Shown: one piece after another, positions 1 through 8,858 of the stretch | How positions within the stretch are numbered: position 1 is the stretch's first letter | How the letters are laid out: each line of letters begins with the position of its first letter | NCBI GenBank assembly: GCA_946407635.1 | Contig: CAMJOZ010000002.1 | Coordinates: 1 to 62,232 of the forward strand | Reading direction: 5' to 3' | DNA length: 62,232 bases | Origin: an uncultured Caryophanales bacterium | GTDB lineage: Bacteria; Bacillota_I; Bacilli_A; Acholeplasmatales; Anaeroplasmataceae | Translations under genes and position numbers: made by a program | Notes under the pieces: model-generated | Seen by the model: the letters and a program-made list of their open reading frames with translations, nothing else | What the model was told of the DNA's origin: nothing | The model's database searches: none

Positions 1-905
1 TCTTTTCTTAATTTTTTATCTATTTCATTCATAACAACCATCTTCTTAATAGTCCATTTAGGTTCTATTAAATCATCTATTACTCCATCAGCGGCTAATC
101 TATGAATGATAATATCTTTTCTTAAATGTGTTATTTGATTAACAACAATATTAACATATTCATCAAGTGTTAATATTTTAATTTTATTATTATAATAATC
201 TTTTTCTATTTGTGTATTTTTTAAAATGAGAAGCGAATGAAATTTTATTCCTTGAATATCTAATTTATTAATAAAATTAATTGTATTTAAATAATCATTC
301 ATATTCTCATTAGGTAATCCATTAATAATATGAACAACTATTTCAATATTTTTTTCTCTTAATTTATTTACACAATCAATAAATTCTTGATTTGTTAAGC
401 ATCTATTAATTTTAATAGATGTTTCTTCATTAGATGTTTGAAGTCCTAGTTCAACAGTAATTGGGATTTTTTTATTTAATTCACCTAAATATTCTAATAC
501 ATCAGAAGTAATAGAATCTGCCCTTGTTGCGATATCTAAACCAGCTATTTTATCTCCTGCAGCATTTATCGCTTCTTCATATAATTTTTTTAATTCATCT
601 AATGGCTTATAAGTAGAAGAATTAGCTTGAAAATATGGAATATATTTAATGTTAGGCCACTTATTTTCCATAATTTTTTTTATATCATTAAATTGTTCAG
701 TTATAGTTTTATTTTTATCTCCTGCTAAATCTCCACTACCTAAATTAGAACAAAATGTACATCCACCATATCCTTTAGAACCATCTCTATTAGGACATGT
801 AAAATTACCATTTAATGCTATCTTAGCTACTTTAGAATTATATTTATATTGATAATAAGCTGTTAATGTATTATATGGTTTTTCTTTAGTCATTAAATTC
901 ATCAT
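1..905 (-). CDS. TIGR01212-family (YtqA-like) radical SAM protein, 3' end cut by window
   Basis: Seen: on the minus strand an open frame starts at 905 (ATGATG, with a second ATG at 902) and runs off the window edge after about 301 codons. Near the N-terminus it reads CPNRDGSKGYGGCTFC, the spaced three-cysteine motif for the [4Fe-4S] cluster of the TIGR01212/YtqA radical SAM family, followed by a family-typical region with GLDIATRAD and VELGLQT. Known: members bind SAM and an iron-sulfur cluster; the substrate of this family is not settled. The start overlaps the stop of the upstream exonuclease III gene by four bases (ATGA), and GGAG lies about 13 bases upstream, so the two form an operon. 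The missing C-terminus lies outside the window. Family assignment is firm; biological role is unknown. Confidence 0.87.
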   Translation of the reverse strand, partial: MMNLMTKEKPYNTLTAYYQYKYNSKVAKIALNGNFTCPNRDGSKGYGGCTFCSNLGSGDLAGDKNKTITEQFNDIKKIMENKWPNIKYIPYFQANSSTYKPLDELKKLYEEAINAAGDKIAGLDIATRADSITSDVLEYLGELNKKIPITVELGLQTSNEETSIKINRCLTNQEFIDCVNKLREKNIEIVVHIINGLPNENMNDYLNTINFINKLDIQGIKFHSLLILKNTQIEKDYYNNKIKILTLDEYVNIVVNQITHLRKDIIIHRLAADGVIDDLIEPKWTIKKMVVMNEIDKKLRK

Positions 906-1654
906 AAATTAATATCTAGCTCCACTGGACAGTGGTCAGAACCATACACATCTGTTAATATCTTTGAATCAACTATTTTATCTTTTATTTCATCATTAAC
1001 AATAAAGTAATCAATTCTCCATCCTGCGTTATTAGCTCTAGCATTAAAGCGATAGCTCCACCACGAATAAATTACCTTTTCAGGATATAAATATCTAAAT
1101 GTATCAATATATCCTTCATTTAATAATTGAGTAAATTTTGTTCTTTCTTCAATAGAGAATCCAGCATTTCTAGTATTAGAATCTGGATTTTTTAAATCTA
1201 TTCTATTATGAGCTACATTTAAATCACCACAATAAACAATTGGTTTATTTTTCTTTAATGTATTTAAATATAGTCTCATTTCATCTTCAAATACCATTCT
1301 ATAATCTAATCTTTTTAATTCTTCTTGCGAATTAGGTACATAAGCTGTAATGAAATAGAAGTTATCAAACTCAAGTGTTATTACTCTACCTTCATCATTA
1401 TATTTTCCACCATTAATACCATAAGTAACATTTAATGGTTTTATTTTAGAAAATATAAATGTTCCACTATATCCTTTCTTTTCAGCACTATTCATATATG
1501 TATAATAACCTTCTTTAGATAAATCTATTTGTCCTTCTTGGCATTTAGTTTCTTGTAAGGCAAATATATCAGCGTCTATATTTTTAAAAAAATCATCAAA
1601 TCCTTTATTCATGCACGCTCTAATACCATTAACATTCCAGCTTATAAATTTCAT
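902..1654 (-). CDS. xth: Exodeoxyribonuclease III (AP endonuclease)
   Basis: Mg-dependent exonuclease III/AP endonuclease of base excision repair, cutting DNA at abasic sites. Seen: MKFISWNVNGIRA at the N-terminus, the catalytic Glu in QETKCQ, the YCGDLNVAH Asp-Asn motif, and the terminal GSDHCPVELDI Asp-His pair, all in family order over 250 residues, the usual length. The start at 1654 is chosen because GGAGG lies just upstream on the minus strand; an upstream TTG in the same frame would place the ribosome site inside the gene. It is the first gene of a leftward operon with the radical SAM gene and is divergent from the CoA-binding gene at 1729. Confidence 0.95.
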   Translation of the reverse strand: MKFISWNVNGIRACMNKGFDDFFKNIDADIFALQETKCQEGQIDLSKEGYYTYMNSAEKKGYSGTFIFSKIKPLNVTYGINGGKYNDEGRVITLEFDNFYFITAYVPNSQEELKRLDYRMVFEDEMRLYLNTLKKNKPIVYCGDLNVAHNRIDLKNPDSNTRNAGFSIEERTKFTQLLNEGYIDTFRYLYPEKVIYSWWSYRFNARANNAGWRIDYFIVNDEIKDKIVDSKILTDVYGSDHCPVELDINL

Positions 1655-1728
1655 AATGACCTCCAATTATTCTTGAAATAATTATAAAATTATTTTACCA
1701 TAGAATTAGATTTTTAAAAGGTGCAAAT

Positions 1729-2091
1729 ATGGAATTAAAAGAAATAATGAATTATAAAAATTTTGTGATTATTGGAGATACTTTAAATCCTGATAAATAT
1801 GCCTGCAAAATTAAAAACAAACTAATAGAGAATAATTATAATGTTGAATGTGTTGGTAAAGAATTAAAATCTATTAATGATTGTAAAAATGAAATAGACA
1901 TTATAGATTTATGCATTAATCCAATAAAAGGATTAGAATTATTAAAAGAAAACAAAAAAGATTTCAAATGTGTTTTAATTCAGCCAGGAGCTGAATCTGA
2001 TGATATTAAAAATTATTTGAATAATATCAATAAACCATATTTAGAAGGTTGCGCACTAGTAGGAATTTCTTTATATAGGAGAAAAAAATGA
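1729..2091 (+). CDS. CoA-binding domain protein (CoA_binding_2, YccU-like)
   Basis: Small Rossmann-type protein of 120 residues. Seen: an N-terminal hydrophobic strand FVIIGDTLNP, then IDLCINPIKG, CVLIQPGAESDDI and YLEGCALVGI, the order and spacing of the CoA_binding_2 family. Known: these proteins bind CoA or related nucleotides; their physiological role is unclear. The start ATG follows AAGGTG at a good distance. It overlaps the next gene by four bases (ATGA), so the two are translationally coupled, which suggests related metabolic or redox work. Function beyond ligand binding is not assigned. Confidence 0.82.
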   Translation: MELKEIMNYKNFVIIGDTLNPDKYACKIKNKLIENNYNVECVGKELKSINDCKNEIDIIDLCINPIKGLELLKENKKDFKCVLIQPGAESDDIKNYLNNINKPYLEGCALVGISLYRRKK

Positions 2092-2651
2092 AAACATTAG
2101 TTATTTATTATTTGCCAAGAGAAGAATCTAGAACTAAAAAATTATTAAATTTATTTTTAGAAATTGGTAAATTTAATAATTTTGATTATCTAGATTTAAA
2201 TAACGAAAATATTAAACCATTAAAATTAAATGATTTAATTAAAAGAGATAATTATATTATGAACAATGATTTTAGTGATCCAATGTTTAATTATGCAAAA
2301 GAATTCATTAAATATGATAATATAATTATTGCTTGTCCTTTTTGGGATTTATCATTTCCATCTATTATTAAAATATATATAGAAAATATATGTGTTAATA
2401 ATTTAACATTTAAATATGTTAATGATAGACCTTGCGGTTTATCAAAATTTAAAAATTTTTATTTTTTAACAACCGCAGGCGGACCAATTAATGAAAATAA
2501 TTCTGCATCAACATATTTAAAAGAAATATCTGAATTTTTAGGTAATGGTAATTTTCATTTCTTTTATATAGATAAATTAGATATAGAGGGAATAAATATT
2601 AATAATTTATTTAAAGAAAAAGAAGAAGAATTAAAAAAGTATTTTAATTAA
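2088..2651 (+). CDS. NAD(P)H-dependent FMN oxidoreductase, flavodoxin-fold (azoreductase-like)
   Basis: Flavodoxin_2-type protein of 187 residues. Seen: an N-terminal beta strand with a phosphate-binding stretch (YYLPREESRT), the family segment ACPFWDLSFPSIIKIYIEN, and the FMN-ring loop TTAGGP near residue 128. Known: AcpD-like proteins reduce quinones or azo compounds with NAD(P)H using FMN. Overlap with the CoA-binding gene points to a two-gene operon. The natural substrate cannot be read from the sequence. Confidence 0.82.
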   Translation: MKTLVIYYLPREESRTKKLLNLFLEIGKFNNFDYLDLNNENIKPLKLNDLIKRDNYIMNNDFSDPMFNYAKEFIKYDNIIIACPFWDLSFPSIIKIYIENICVNNLTFKYVNDRPCGLSKFKNFYFLTTAGGPINENNSASTYLKEISEFLGNGNFHFFYIDKLDIEGININNLFKEKEEELKKYFN

Positions 2652-2660
2652 TATAAAACC

Positions 2661-2689
2661 TTGTTTTATTAATAATTTTATCTTAAAAT
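2661..2689 (+). promoter_or_regulatory. Putative sigma-A promoter for the 2714 gene
   Basis: TTGTTT at 2661-2666 and TAAAAT at 2684-2689 are separated by 17 bases, 24 bases before the start codon of the membrane protein. GGGG of the ribosome site follows. Assignment is by consensus only. Confidence 0.45.
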
Positions 2690-2713
2690 TAAATATATGA
2701 AAGGGGCTTAAAA

Positions 2714-3166
2714 ATGAATAAAAAGACTTTAAAATTAATCGTATTAGGTTGCGAGGTTGTGTTTGCTGTATTAGCATTCATTATGATGTTCTTACCTGCA
2801 GTAGAAGGAAAAATATTAGGAACAACATATAATGCATTCCAAACATCATTTGGTTACACTGAAAATTCTGCTAAAATTTGGGGATTCTCTTTTGGTAATT
2901 TCTTAACATTTATCTTCTTACTTGTAGCAATTGGTGCTTGTTGTGTTAAGGTAGTATTTAAAAAAGGAAATATCGGAAAATTTGCTGGTATAGTATCTGC
3001 AGTATTATTTATAGTTGCTGGTATATTCTTTTTCTTAAATCAAACATTCGCAATTAGTGATTTAAAAGATGCTTATAAATTAGCTGTTGGCGCAATCCTA
3101 GCTGGCGTATTCTCTATCATAGCAGGTTGTGTTGTTTGTTTTGATACATTCTTTTTAAAAGATTAA
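2714..3166 (+). CDS. Four-helix membrane protein of unknown function
   Basis: Not recognised. The 150-residue product has four clear hydrophobic segments, about residues 8-28, 54-80, 88-108 and 121-145, joined by short loops; the first loop (about 29-53) is polar and contains aromatic residues, the next has Lys-rich KVVFKKGN. No catalytic motif is visible. It has a good ribosome site (AAGGGG), a promoter-like sequence just upstream and its own terminator downstream, so it is probably monocistronic. The glycine- and alanine-rich helices resemble small integral membrane proteins common in Bacillota, but no function follows. Confidence 0.78.
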   Translation: MNKKTLKLIVLGCEVVFAVLAFIMMFLPAVEGKILGTTYNAFQTSFGYTENSAKIWGFSFGNFLTFIFLLVAIGACCVKVVFKKGNIGKFAGIVSAVLFIVAGIFFFLNQTFAISDLKDAYKLAVGAILAGVFSIIAGCVVCFDTFFLKD

Positions 3167-3188
3167 TTCCTAAAATTAAATAGGCTAT

Positions 3189-3232
3189 AAAAATATCCGT
3201 TGAGTTATATGCTTGATGGATATTTTTATTTT
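3189..3232 (+). terminator. Rho-independent terminator after the membrane protein gene
   Basis: Perfect 10-base arms AAAAATATCC (3189-3198) and GGATATTTTT (3218-3227) with a 19-base loop, followed by more T residues. The A/T flanks mean it could work in both directions. Confidence 0.75.
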
Positions 3233-3235
3233 GTA

Positions 3236-3283
3236 TTGACATTAAATTTTATTGAGTTATAATAAATTGCGAATGATTTGCAA
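3236..3283 (+). promoter_or_regulatory. Promoter and Zur-like operator of the zinc uptake operon
   Basis: Seen: TTGACA at 3236-3241 and TATAAT at 3258-3263 with a 16-base spacer. Just downstream, at 3267-3283, lies TTGCGAATGATTTGCAA, a near-perfect palindrome with one mismatched pair and the 7-1-7 layout of Fur/Zur/PerR boxes around a central G. It covers the expected transcription start and precedes a Fur-family gene and a zinc ABC transporter. Inference: the operon is autorepressed by its first gene product when zinc is plentiful. Confidence 0.72.
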
Positions 3284-3295
3284 AAGAGGGATATA

Positions 3296-3706
3296 ATGTC
3301 ATATAACACTAAACCAAAAGAATATATATATCAATTTTTAGAGAATCATAAAAATAAAAGATTTTCTATTAAAGATTTAAATGATTGGTTAATAGAAAAT
3401 AATTATAATGTTAATTTAGCTACTATATATAGAAATATAGATAAGCTTGTAAAAGATAATGTATTGTTGAAACATCAAAATGTAGATAATGGATACGCAA
3501 CATATCAATATATCGAAAATGAAAAATGTTTAACTCATTTCCATTTTGAATGTATAAAATGTGGTAGAGTATCACATTTAGGGGCTAAAGAAACAAATGA
3601 TTTTTTGAAAATGATAAAAAAGACAATGTTTTTTGAAGTAGAGCCTCAAAATACATACATCAGTGGTGTATGCAATAATTGTAAAAAAGTATTTATTAGT
3701 TTTTAG
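3296..3706 (+). CDS. zur: Fur-family transcriptional regulator, probably Zur
   Basis: Metal-dependent DNA-binding repressor of 136 residues. Seen: an N-terminal winged helix (with LATIYRNIDKLVK as recognition-helix region), then HFHFECIKCGRV and C-terminal CNNCKK, which supply the histidines and the two CxxC pairs of the structural zinc site typical of Fur proteins. The start is taken at 3296 because AGAGGG lies five bases upstream; an in-frame TTG at 3278 falls inside the operator. It is first in an operon with a zinc ABC transporter, which favours Zur over Fur or PerR. Metal specificity is inferred from context. Confidence 0.85.
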   Translation: MSYNTKPKEYIYQFLENHKNKRFSIKDLNDWLIENNYNVNLATIYRNIDKLVKDNVLLKHQNVDNGYATYQYIENEKCLTHFHFECIKCGRVSHLGAKETNDFLKMIKKTMFFEVEPQNTYISGVCNNCKKVFISF

Positions 3707-3713
3707 GAGAAAC

Positions 3714-4682
3714 ATGAAAAAGTTATTAGGAATATTTAGTTTATTATTTAGTTGTTTATTATTTTTATCTAGTTGTAGTAATAATTCAAATTATGATATT
3801 GTTGTTACAAATTTCCCAGGATATGATGCCGCAAGAGCAGTAACAAAAGATACTGGGAAATCTGTTAAAATGCTATTAGCACCAGGATCAGATGCTCATA
3901 ATTATGATCCAACACCTGGTGAGATAGCTTCTATAATAAATTGCAAAATGTTTGTTTATGTTGGTGGCGAATCCGACGAAGGATGGGTTGATAATGAAAT
4001 ATTAGGCATTATAAAAAAGGATGTTAAAATTATCAACATGTTTGATGTATTAGAAGGTTCTTTATATGAAGAAGAGGACCACGATCACGAAGAAGAACAT
4101 GACCATGAGGAAGAATATGATGAGCATGTATGGACAGACCCAACTAATTTTGCTAATATTGTTGAGGCAATAAAGGATGCTTTAGTTGATATTGATTCTT
4201 CAAATAAAGAAACATATGAAAAAAATTGTAATGAATATAAAAATGAATTAACTAAATTAGATAATAAAATGAAAGATGAAATAGCTAAAGCTAGTAAAGA
4301 TGTTATTGTTATTGCGGATAGAAACCCATTTTTATATTTTGAAAAGCATTATAATATAGAAGTTGTTGGTGCTTTTCCTGGATGCTCTACAGTTGAATCA
4401 ATTTCAGCATCTAAAAAGGCAACACTTATAAATACAATTAAAAATAATAATTTAGGAATTGTATTTGTTTTAGAAACTACAGATATCAAAAATAGTGCTG
4501 GAAATGATATTAAAAATGAAATCAATTCACAAATATCTAGCGGTAGCTATAATGGTAAAAATGTAGAAGTAAAATTTATTTATTGTATGGAAAATCCATC
4601 GAAAGATGATTTTAATAATGGTAAGACATATTTAGATATGTTTAATCATAATATTGAGGTAATAAAAGAAGCTTTAAATTAG
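3714..4682 (+). CDS. znuA: Zinc ABC transporter substrate-binding lipoprotein
   Basis: Extracytoplasmic metal receptor of the cluster A-I (ZnuA/AdcA) family. Seen: a signal peptide ending in the lipobox LSSC (about residues 18-21), the VTNFPGYDAARAV start of the mature fold, an acidic His-rich loop (DHDHEEEHDHEEEYDEHVW, about residues 122-140) that in this family gathers zinc, and the DEHVWTDP metal-ligand segment. The start at 3714 follows AGGAGA and gives a proper signal peptide. It lies seven bases after the regulator gene and just before the ATPase gene. The His-rich loop is the main reason to prefer zinc to manganese. Confidence 0.9.
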   Translation: MKKLLGIFSLLFSCLLFLSSCSNNSNYDIVVTNFPGYDAARAVTKDTGKSVKMLLAPGSDAHNYDPTPGEIASIINCKMFVYVGGESDEGWVDNEILGIIKKDVKIINMFDVLEGSLYEEEDHDHEEEHDHEEEYDEHVWTDPTNFANIVEAIKDALVDIDSSNKETYEKNCNEYKNELTKLDNKMKDEIAKASKDVIVIADRNPFLYFEKHYNIEVVGAFPGCSTVESISASKKATLINTIKNNNLGIVFVLETTDIKNSAGNDIKNEINSQISSGSYNGKNVEVKFIYCMENPSKDDFNNGKTYLDMFNHNIEVIKEALN

Positions 4683-4692
4683 AGGTGTTAAA

Positions 4693-5379
4693 ATGGCAAT
4701 ACTAAAAGTTAATCAACTATCTTTAGGTTATGAAAACCAAGTAGTTATTAATAACATTTCATTTGAAGTTAATAATAAAGATTTTGTTTTAGTAATTGGA
4801 TCTAATGGCGTTGGTAAGTCTACTCTTATCAAAGGTATATTAGGTATTATTAAACCTATAAGTGGTGAAATCAGTCGTGATTTAAATTCTAAAAACATTG
4901 GTTATATGCCACAAGAAACTAAAGTAGATAAGAATTTCCCTGCATCAGTTATGGAAATAGTATTGTCAGGTTTAATCAATAAAATGGGAAGAAGACCATT
5001 TTATAATAAAGAGGATAAAGATAAAGCAAGAGAAGCTTTAAGAATTTTAAAAATAGAAAATTTAGAAAAGAAAATCTTTTCTGAATTATCTGGCGGTCAA
5101 AGACAAAAGGTTTTATTAGCAAGAAGTCTATGTGCAACTACTAATTTACTAATATTAGATGAGCCTAGTAATAATCTAGATCAAGAATCTAAAGTTGATT
5201 TTTATTGTACACTTAAGCATTTAAATGAAGGTCATGGAATAACTATAATAATGATTACTCACGATATTTCAAGAGATAGAGATGCTTTTATTGGTAATAA
5301 AGTATTAGAACTTAGAAGTGATGGATATTTTTATGGTAGTACAGATGAATATATGGAGGAATTAGGTTATGATTCTTAA
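4693..5379 (+). CDS. znuC: Zinc ABC transporter ATP-binding protein
   Basis: Cytoplasmic ATPase of 228 residues that powers metal import. Seen: Walker A GSNGVGKST (about residues 37-45), a Q-loop in GYMPQETKVDKNFP, the signature LSGGQRQK, Walker B LLILDEPSNNLD and a switch histidine in MITHD. It begins ten bases after the lipoprotein gene with GAGGTG as ribosome site, and its 3' end overlaps the permease gene by 11 bases, so the two are likely coupled in translation and in the membrane complex. Confidence 0.93.
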   Translation: MAILKVNQLSLGYENQVVINNISFEVNNKDFVLVIGSNGVGKSTLIKGILGIIKPISGEISRDLNSKNIGYMPQETKVDKNFPASVMEIVLSGLINKMGRRPFYNKEDKDKAREALRILKIENLEKKIFSELSGGQRQKVLLARSLCATTNLLILDEPSNNLDQESKVDFYCTLKHLNEGHGITIIMITHDISRDRDAFIGNKVLELRSDGYFYGSTDEYMEELGYDS

Positions 5380-6199
5380 TGATTTTTTTTCTATGCTATC
5401 TTATGATTTCGTTATTAAAGCATTACTAGTTGGTGTTTGTATATCATTATGTTCTAGCTTGCTTGGTGTAAACATGGTATTAAAAAATAAAGCAATGATT
5501 GGTGATGGACTATCACATGTCGCTTTTGGTGCTTGTGCGATCGCAGCATGCTTAAATTGGGCCCCACTTTTAGTTTCGATACCTGTTGTTGTAATAGCAG
5601 CATTTGTTATTTTAAAATTATCAGAAAAAAGCAAAATACATGGTGATAGCTTAATTGCATTATTTGCTTCATCATCTTTAGCAATAGGATATATAGTAAT
5701 TAAGCTTGGTGGTTTAAATAAAGATTTAGATAGTTATCTATATGGAAATATATATATGATATCTACAACAGAATTAATATTAACATTGGTTCTTACAGTT
5801 GTTGTAATAGCATCATTTATTATTTTTTATAATAGAATATTTAGTATTACATTTGATGAAGATTTTTCTAAATCTTCTGGTATAAAAACAGAATTATATA
5901 ACGTTATTATTTCTGTTTTATGTGCATTTACTGTAGTAATTGGAATGAAAGTAATGGGTACATTACTAATTACATCATTAATTGTTTTCCCTGTCTTATC
6001 AGCAAGACAAATATTTAAAACATATAAGCATGTTGTAATAGCTAGTGCTGTAATATCAGTATTATGTTTTGTTATTGGAATATTCACTAATTTAGCTGTT
6101 GATTTACCTGTTGGGGCAACGATTGTTGTAATTAATTTAATTGTATTTTTAATTTTATTAATCACAGGTATTATTAGAAAAAGAATAAGAGTTGTTTAG
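5369..6199 (+). CDS. znuB: Zinc ABC transporter permease
   Basis: Integral membrane subunit of the ABC-3 family, 276 residues with about eight hydrophobic helices. Seen: the family segments LLGVNMVLKNKAMIGDGLSHVAFGA and MKVMGTLLITSLIVFPVLSARQ, the latter corresponding to the cytoplasmic loop that couples to the ATPase. Last gene of the operon, overlapping the ATPase gene, with a terminator directly after the stop. Function follows from family and operon. Confidence 0.92.
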   Translation: MILNDFFSMLSYDFVIKALLVGVCISLCSSLLGVNMVLKNKAMIGDGLSHVAFGACAIAACLNWAPLLVSIPVVVIAAFVILKLSEKSKIHGDSLIALFASSSLAIGYIVIKLGGLNKDLDSYLYGNIYMISTTELILTLVLTVVVIASFIIFYNRIFSITFDEDFSKSSGIKTELYNVIISVLCAFTVVIGMKVMGTLLITSLIVFPVLSARQIFKTYKHVVIASAVISVLCFVIGIFTNLAVDLPVGATIVVINLIVFLILLITGIIRKRIRVV

Positions 6200-6238
6200 T
6201 GTTTCATTTGTTGTGTTCAACACATGGAACACTTTTTA
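6198..6238 (+). terminator. Terminator of the zinc operon
   Basis: Inverted repeat AGTGTTtCAT ... ATGgAACACT with a T-rich tail. The 5' arm starts inside the permease stop codon. Confidence 0.72.
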
Positions 6239-6305
6239 TTTTATATAAATTACAATTTTAAACTAAAATAGCATTTTTCATATTTCTAAAATTTATTTCT
6301 ATTCA

Positions 6306-6334
6306 TTGACTATTGAGTTTTAAATTAGTATAAT
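6306..6334 (+). promoter_or_regulatory. Sigma-A promoter of rny
   Basis: TTGACT (6306-6311), 17-base spacer, perfect TATAAT (6329-6334), followed by a roughly 45-base leader and GGGAGG before the rny start. Confidence 0.75.
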
Positions 6335-6386
6335 TTATATAGAGTTTTTTGGGAAAACTTAAATAAAAATAATATGGGAGGCATTT

Positions 6387-7970
6387 ATGTTAATGCAAGT
6401 ACTAGATGCAATGATTGCATTATGGATTTCCCTTATTGTTGTGGGTTTAGCACTAGGCTTTGTCGCTGGATTCTTTATTAAAGCATATTTAGCTAAGAAA
6501 TCTACAGACACTGCAAAAATACAAGCAGATAAAATTATTGCTAGTGCAAACGAAGAAGCTGAAAAGATTAAAAAACAATCAATTAACGAAGCTAAGGAAG
6601 AAGTAACATTCCTAAGACAGGAAGCTGAAGCAGATATTAAGGAAAGAAAGAGCATAGTTGTTGAGCTTGAAAATAAGTTAAATAGCCGTGAAGATACTTT
6701 AGATAGACGTTCGTCTAATCTTGATAGACGTGAAGAAATGCTTTCAATTAAAGAAGCTAAAATTGATGAGAAAAAAGCAGAATTAGAACAACAGAATAAT
6801 AAGGTGGAAGCTTTACTTAAGCAACAAGAACAAAAATTAGTTGAAGTTGCTGGAATGACTAAGGAGGAGGCTCGCCAAATCATAATGGCTACTGTGCATG
6901 AGACAATGAAGCTTGAAATTGCACAATATGTTAAGGATGAAGAAGAGCGTGCTAGAGCCGAGGTTAAGAATAAGGCTAAGAATATTTTAGCTATAGCTAT
7001 TCAAAAATATGCTGGTGAAACAGCAGGAGAAGCTACAGTTTCTACAGTTTCACTTCCTGTTGAGGAAATGAAAGGTAGAATAATTGGACGTGAGGGTAGA
7101 AATATTCGTGCGTTTGAATCATTAACTGGTGTTGATTTAATTATTGATGATACTCCAGAGGCAGTTGTTCTTTCAGGTTTTGATCCTGTAAGAAGAGAGA
7201 TTGCAAGAAAATCATTAGAAATATTAGTTACTGATGGTAGAATCCATCCAGGTAGAATTGAAGAAGTCGTTGATCGTTGTCGTGGAGAAGTTGAAATGAC
7301 AATCCGTGAAATGGGTGAGGATGCAGTATTTAAAACTGGTATTGGTAAGATTCATCCAGATCTAATCAAATTAATTGGTAGATTAAATTTCCGTACTTCA
7401 TACGGTCAAAACGTTTTAAAACATTCAATTGAAACAGCTATGATAGCTGGTAAGCTAGCTTCAGAAATTGGCGAAAATGAAATGTTAGCTAGAAGAGCTG
7501 GTTTACTTCATGATATTGGTAAAGCAGTCGATCATGAAATTGAAGGAAGCCATGTTGAAATTGGTGTTGAGCTTGCTCAAAAATATCATGAACCAAAAGA
7601 AGTTATTGATGCCATCGCATCTCACCATGAGGATGTTGCTCCAAAAACAATTATTGCTGTTTTAGTTGCGGCAGCCGATGCTTTATCAAGTGCTAGACCT
7701 GGTGCGAGAAGTGATTCATTAGAAAATTATACTAAGAGACTTGAAAACCTAGAAGCTATTTCAAATGGTATTAAGGGTGTTCAATCTTCATTTGCTATTC
7801 AAGCAGGTAGAGAAGTAAGAGTTATTGTAAATCCTGAAGAAATTGATGATCTTGAAACTATTACAGTTGCTAGACAAATCAAGAATGAAATTGAGGCTAA
7901 GCTTCAATATCCAGGAACTATCAAGGTTACAGTTATTCGTGAAACTCGTGCGACAGATGTAGCGAAGTAA
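6387..7970 (+). CDS. rny: Ribonuclease Y
   Basis: Membrane-anchored endoribonuclease that starts mRNA decay in Bacillota. Seen over 527 residues: one N-terminal membrane helix (about 10-30), a long charged coiled coil (about 40-200), a KH RNA-binding domain with [15 protein letters not shown] (about 230-245), and an HD phosphodiesterase domain with [12 protein letters not shown] (about 373-384) and SHHED. The coiled coil is rich in Glu, Lys and Arg, as usual. GGGAGG precedes the start. It is followed by ymdB, miaB and a ymcA-type gene as in Bacillus, although a terminator separates it from them here. Confidence 0.97.
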   Translation: MLMQVLDAMIALWISLIVVGLALGFVAGFFIKAYLAKKSTDTAKIQADKIIASANEEAEKIKKQSINEAKEEVTFLRQEAEADIKERKSIVVELENKLNSREDTLDRRSSNLDRREEMLSIKEAKIDEKKAELEQQNNKVEALLKQQEQKLVEVAGMTKEEARQIIMATVHETMKLEIAQYVKDEEERARAEVKNKAKNILAIAIQKYAGETAGEATVSTVSLPVEEMKGRIIGREGRNIRAFESLTGVDLIIDDTPEAVVLSGFDPVRREIARKSLEILVTDGRIHPGRIEEVVDRCRGEVEMTIREMGEDAVFKTGIGKIHPDLIKLIGRLNFRTSYGQNVLKHSIETAMIAGKLASEIGENEMLARRAGLLHDIGKAVDHEIEGSHVEIGVELAQKYHEPKEVIDAIASHHEDVAPKTIIAVLVAAADALSSARPGARSDSLENYTKRLENLEAISNGIKGVQSSFAIQAGREVRVIVNPEEIDDLETITVARQIKNEIEAKLQYPGTIKVTVIRETRATDVAK

Positions 7971-7976
7971 TTATTT

Positions 7977-8004
7977 AGCAAGCAAACAATTTTGCTTGCT
8001 TTTT
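7977..8004 (+). terminator. Terminator of rny
   Basis: Perfect ten-base arms AGCAAGCAAA and TTTGCTTGCT with loop CAAT and a run of T. Confidence 0.88.
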
Positions 8005-8108
8005 ATATGGTATAATTAATTAATAAATGGTATTATTACATTATAATGTAGTTGCTTCCAAAAATAATCTATTATTTTTTGATGGTATAGTAAACAATTG
8101 GAGAAAAT

Positions 8109-8801
8109 ATGAAAAAAATAATAATAACATGTTCTATAATAATTTGTTCAATTGCGCTTGCAATTATTTTAGTTATTTTAATTCCTACAAACATGAAAGA
8201 TTTATCAGTTACAAATTACTTTAATGAAGAAACATTAGAATTAGGAGAATATAAAGTAACAAACTATAAAAAAGAAAAATATGCTAACAAAATTGAAAGT
8301 ATAAAATTTGAAGTAGATAACGCAAATCTTTTTTATAACGACATCATCAAAAGTAATAATCATTATAACAAAGATTTAGATTTTGAAGTTGAAGGATATT
8401 ATGCATATGGATTTATCTGCATTAATAAGTATGTATTTAGATATACTATAATCGAAAAAAAAGTATGTGTAGAGGCCTGTTTCGGTATATACCAGGTTAC
8501 AAATGATGATATAAATAACAATCACAATTATTATATTCCTGGTCCATTTGAAATTTTGAATTTAAACAAAAGCGGGTTTTCCTGTATGGAAAATAATTCT
8601 TATGTTATATATGATTTAAAATTTGATCAGTTAGTTAAACTATTATCATATTTGCCAAATGATTTTTATTCACTTGAATCTAATGAAATACTATTCAAAG
8701 GCGAAGAAAAAAGATTAGAAGATAATCAATTAATTTTTTCTGATTATGTAGTAAAAGCAGTAAACGAGGATAACGAAATTAGGGTGATGCTTATTGAATA
8801 A
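8109..8801 (+). CDS. Single-pass membrane-anchored protein of unknown function
   Basis: Not recognised. The 230-residue product begins with a short basic stretch and one hydrophobic segment (about residues 4-25) that could be an uncleaved signal anchor, followed by a polar, Asn/Asp/Tyr-rich domain likely outside the cell. Two cysteines close together in KKVCVEACFGI (about residues 118-122) might form a disulfide, with a further one in the SCMENN region. GGAG sits at a good distance from the start. An extended -10 sequence (TGGTATAAT at 8008-8016) lies upstream. It sits between rny and ymdB but nothing ties it to RNA metabolism. Confidence 0.68.
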   Translation: MKKIIITCSIIICSIALAIILVILIPTNMKDLSVTNYFNEETLELGEYKVTNYKKEKYANKIESIKFEVDNANLFYNDIIKSNNHYNKDLDFEVEGYYAYGFICINKYVFRYTIIEKKVCVEACFGIYQVTNDDINNNHNYYIPGPFEILNLNKSGFSCMENNSYVIYDLKFDQLVKLLSYLPNDFYSLESNEILFKGEEKRLEDNQLIFSDYVVKAVNEDNEIRVMLIE

Positions 8802-8858
8802 TACATATTTTATAATCTTTGTATTGTTATATTAAACTTGTCGTAAGGAGATTTATTT

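Noticed and set aside
649-852. Plus-strand frame opposite the radical SAM gene
   Set aside because: The minus strand encodes the conserved cysteine motif of a known family; the plus frame has no ribosome site.
5401-6165. Long minus-strand frames inside the zinc permease gene
   Set aside because: Shadow frames of a well-identified membrane protein; no ribosome site and no family resemblance.
6387-7970. Reading rny and ymdB as one operon
   Set aside because: A strong hairpin terminator and an unrelated gene with its own -10 lie between them.
8027-8224. Short frame overlapping the start of the 8109 gene
   Set aside because: No ribosome site, and the 8109 frame has both a good site and a signal-anchor N-terminus.
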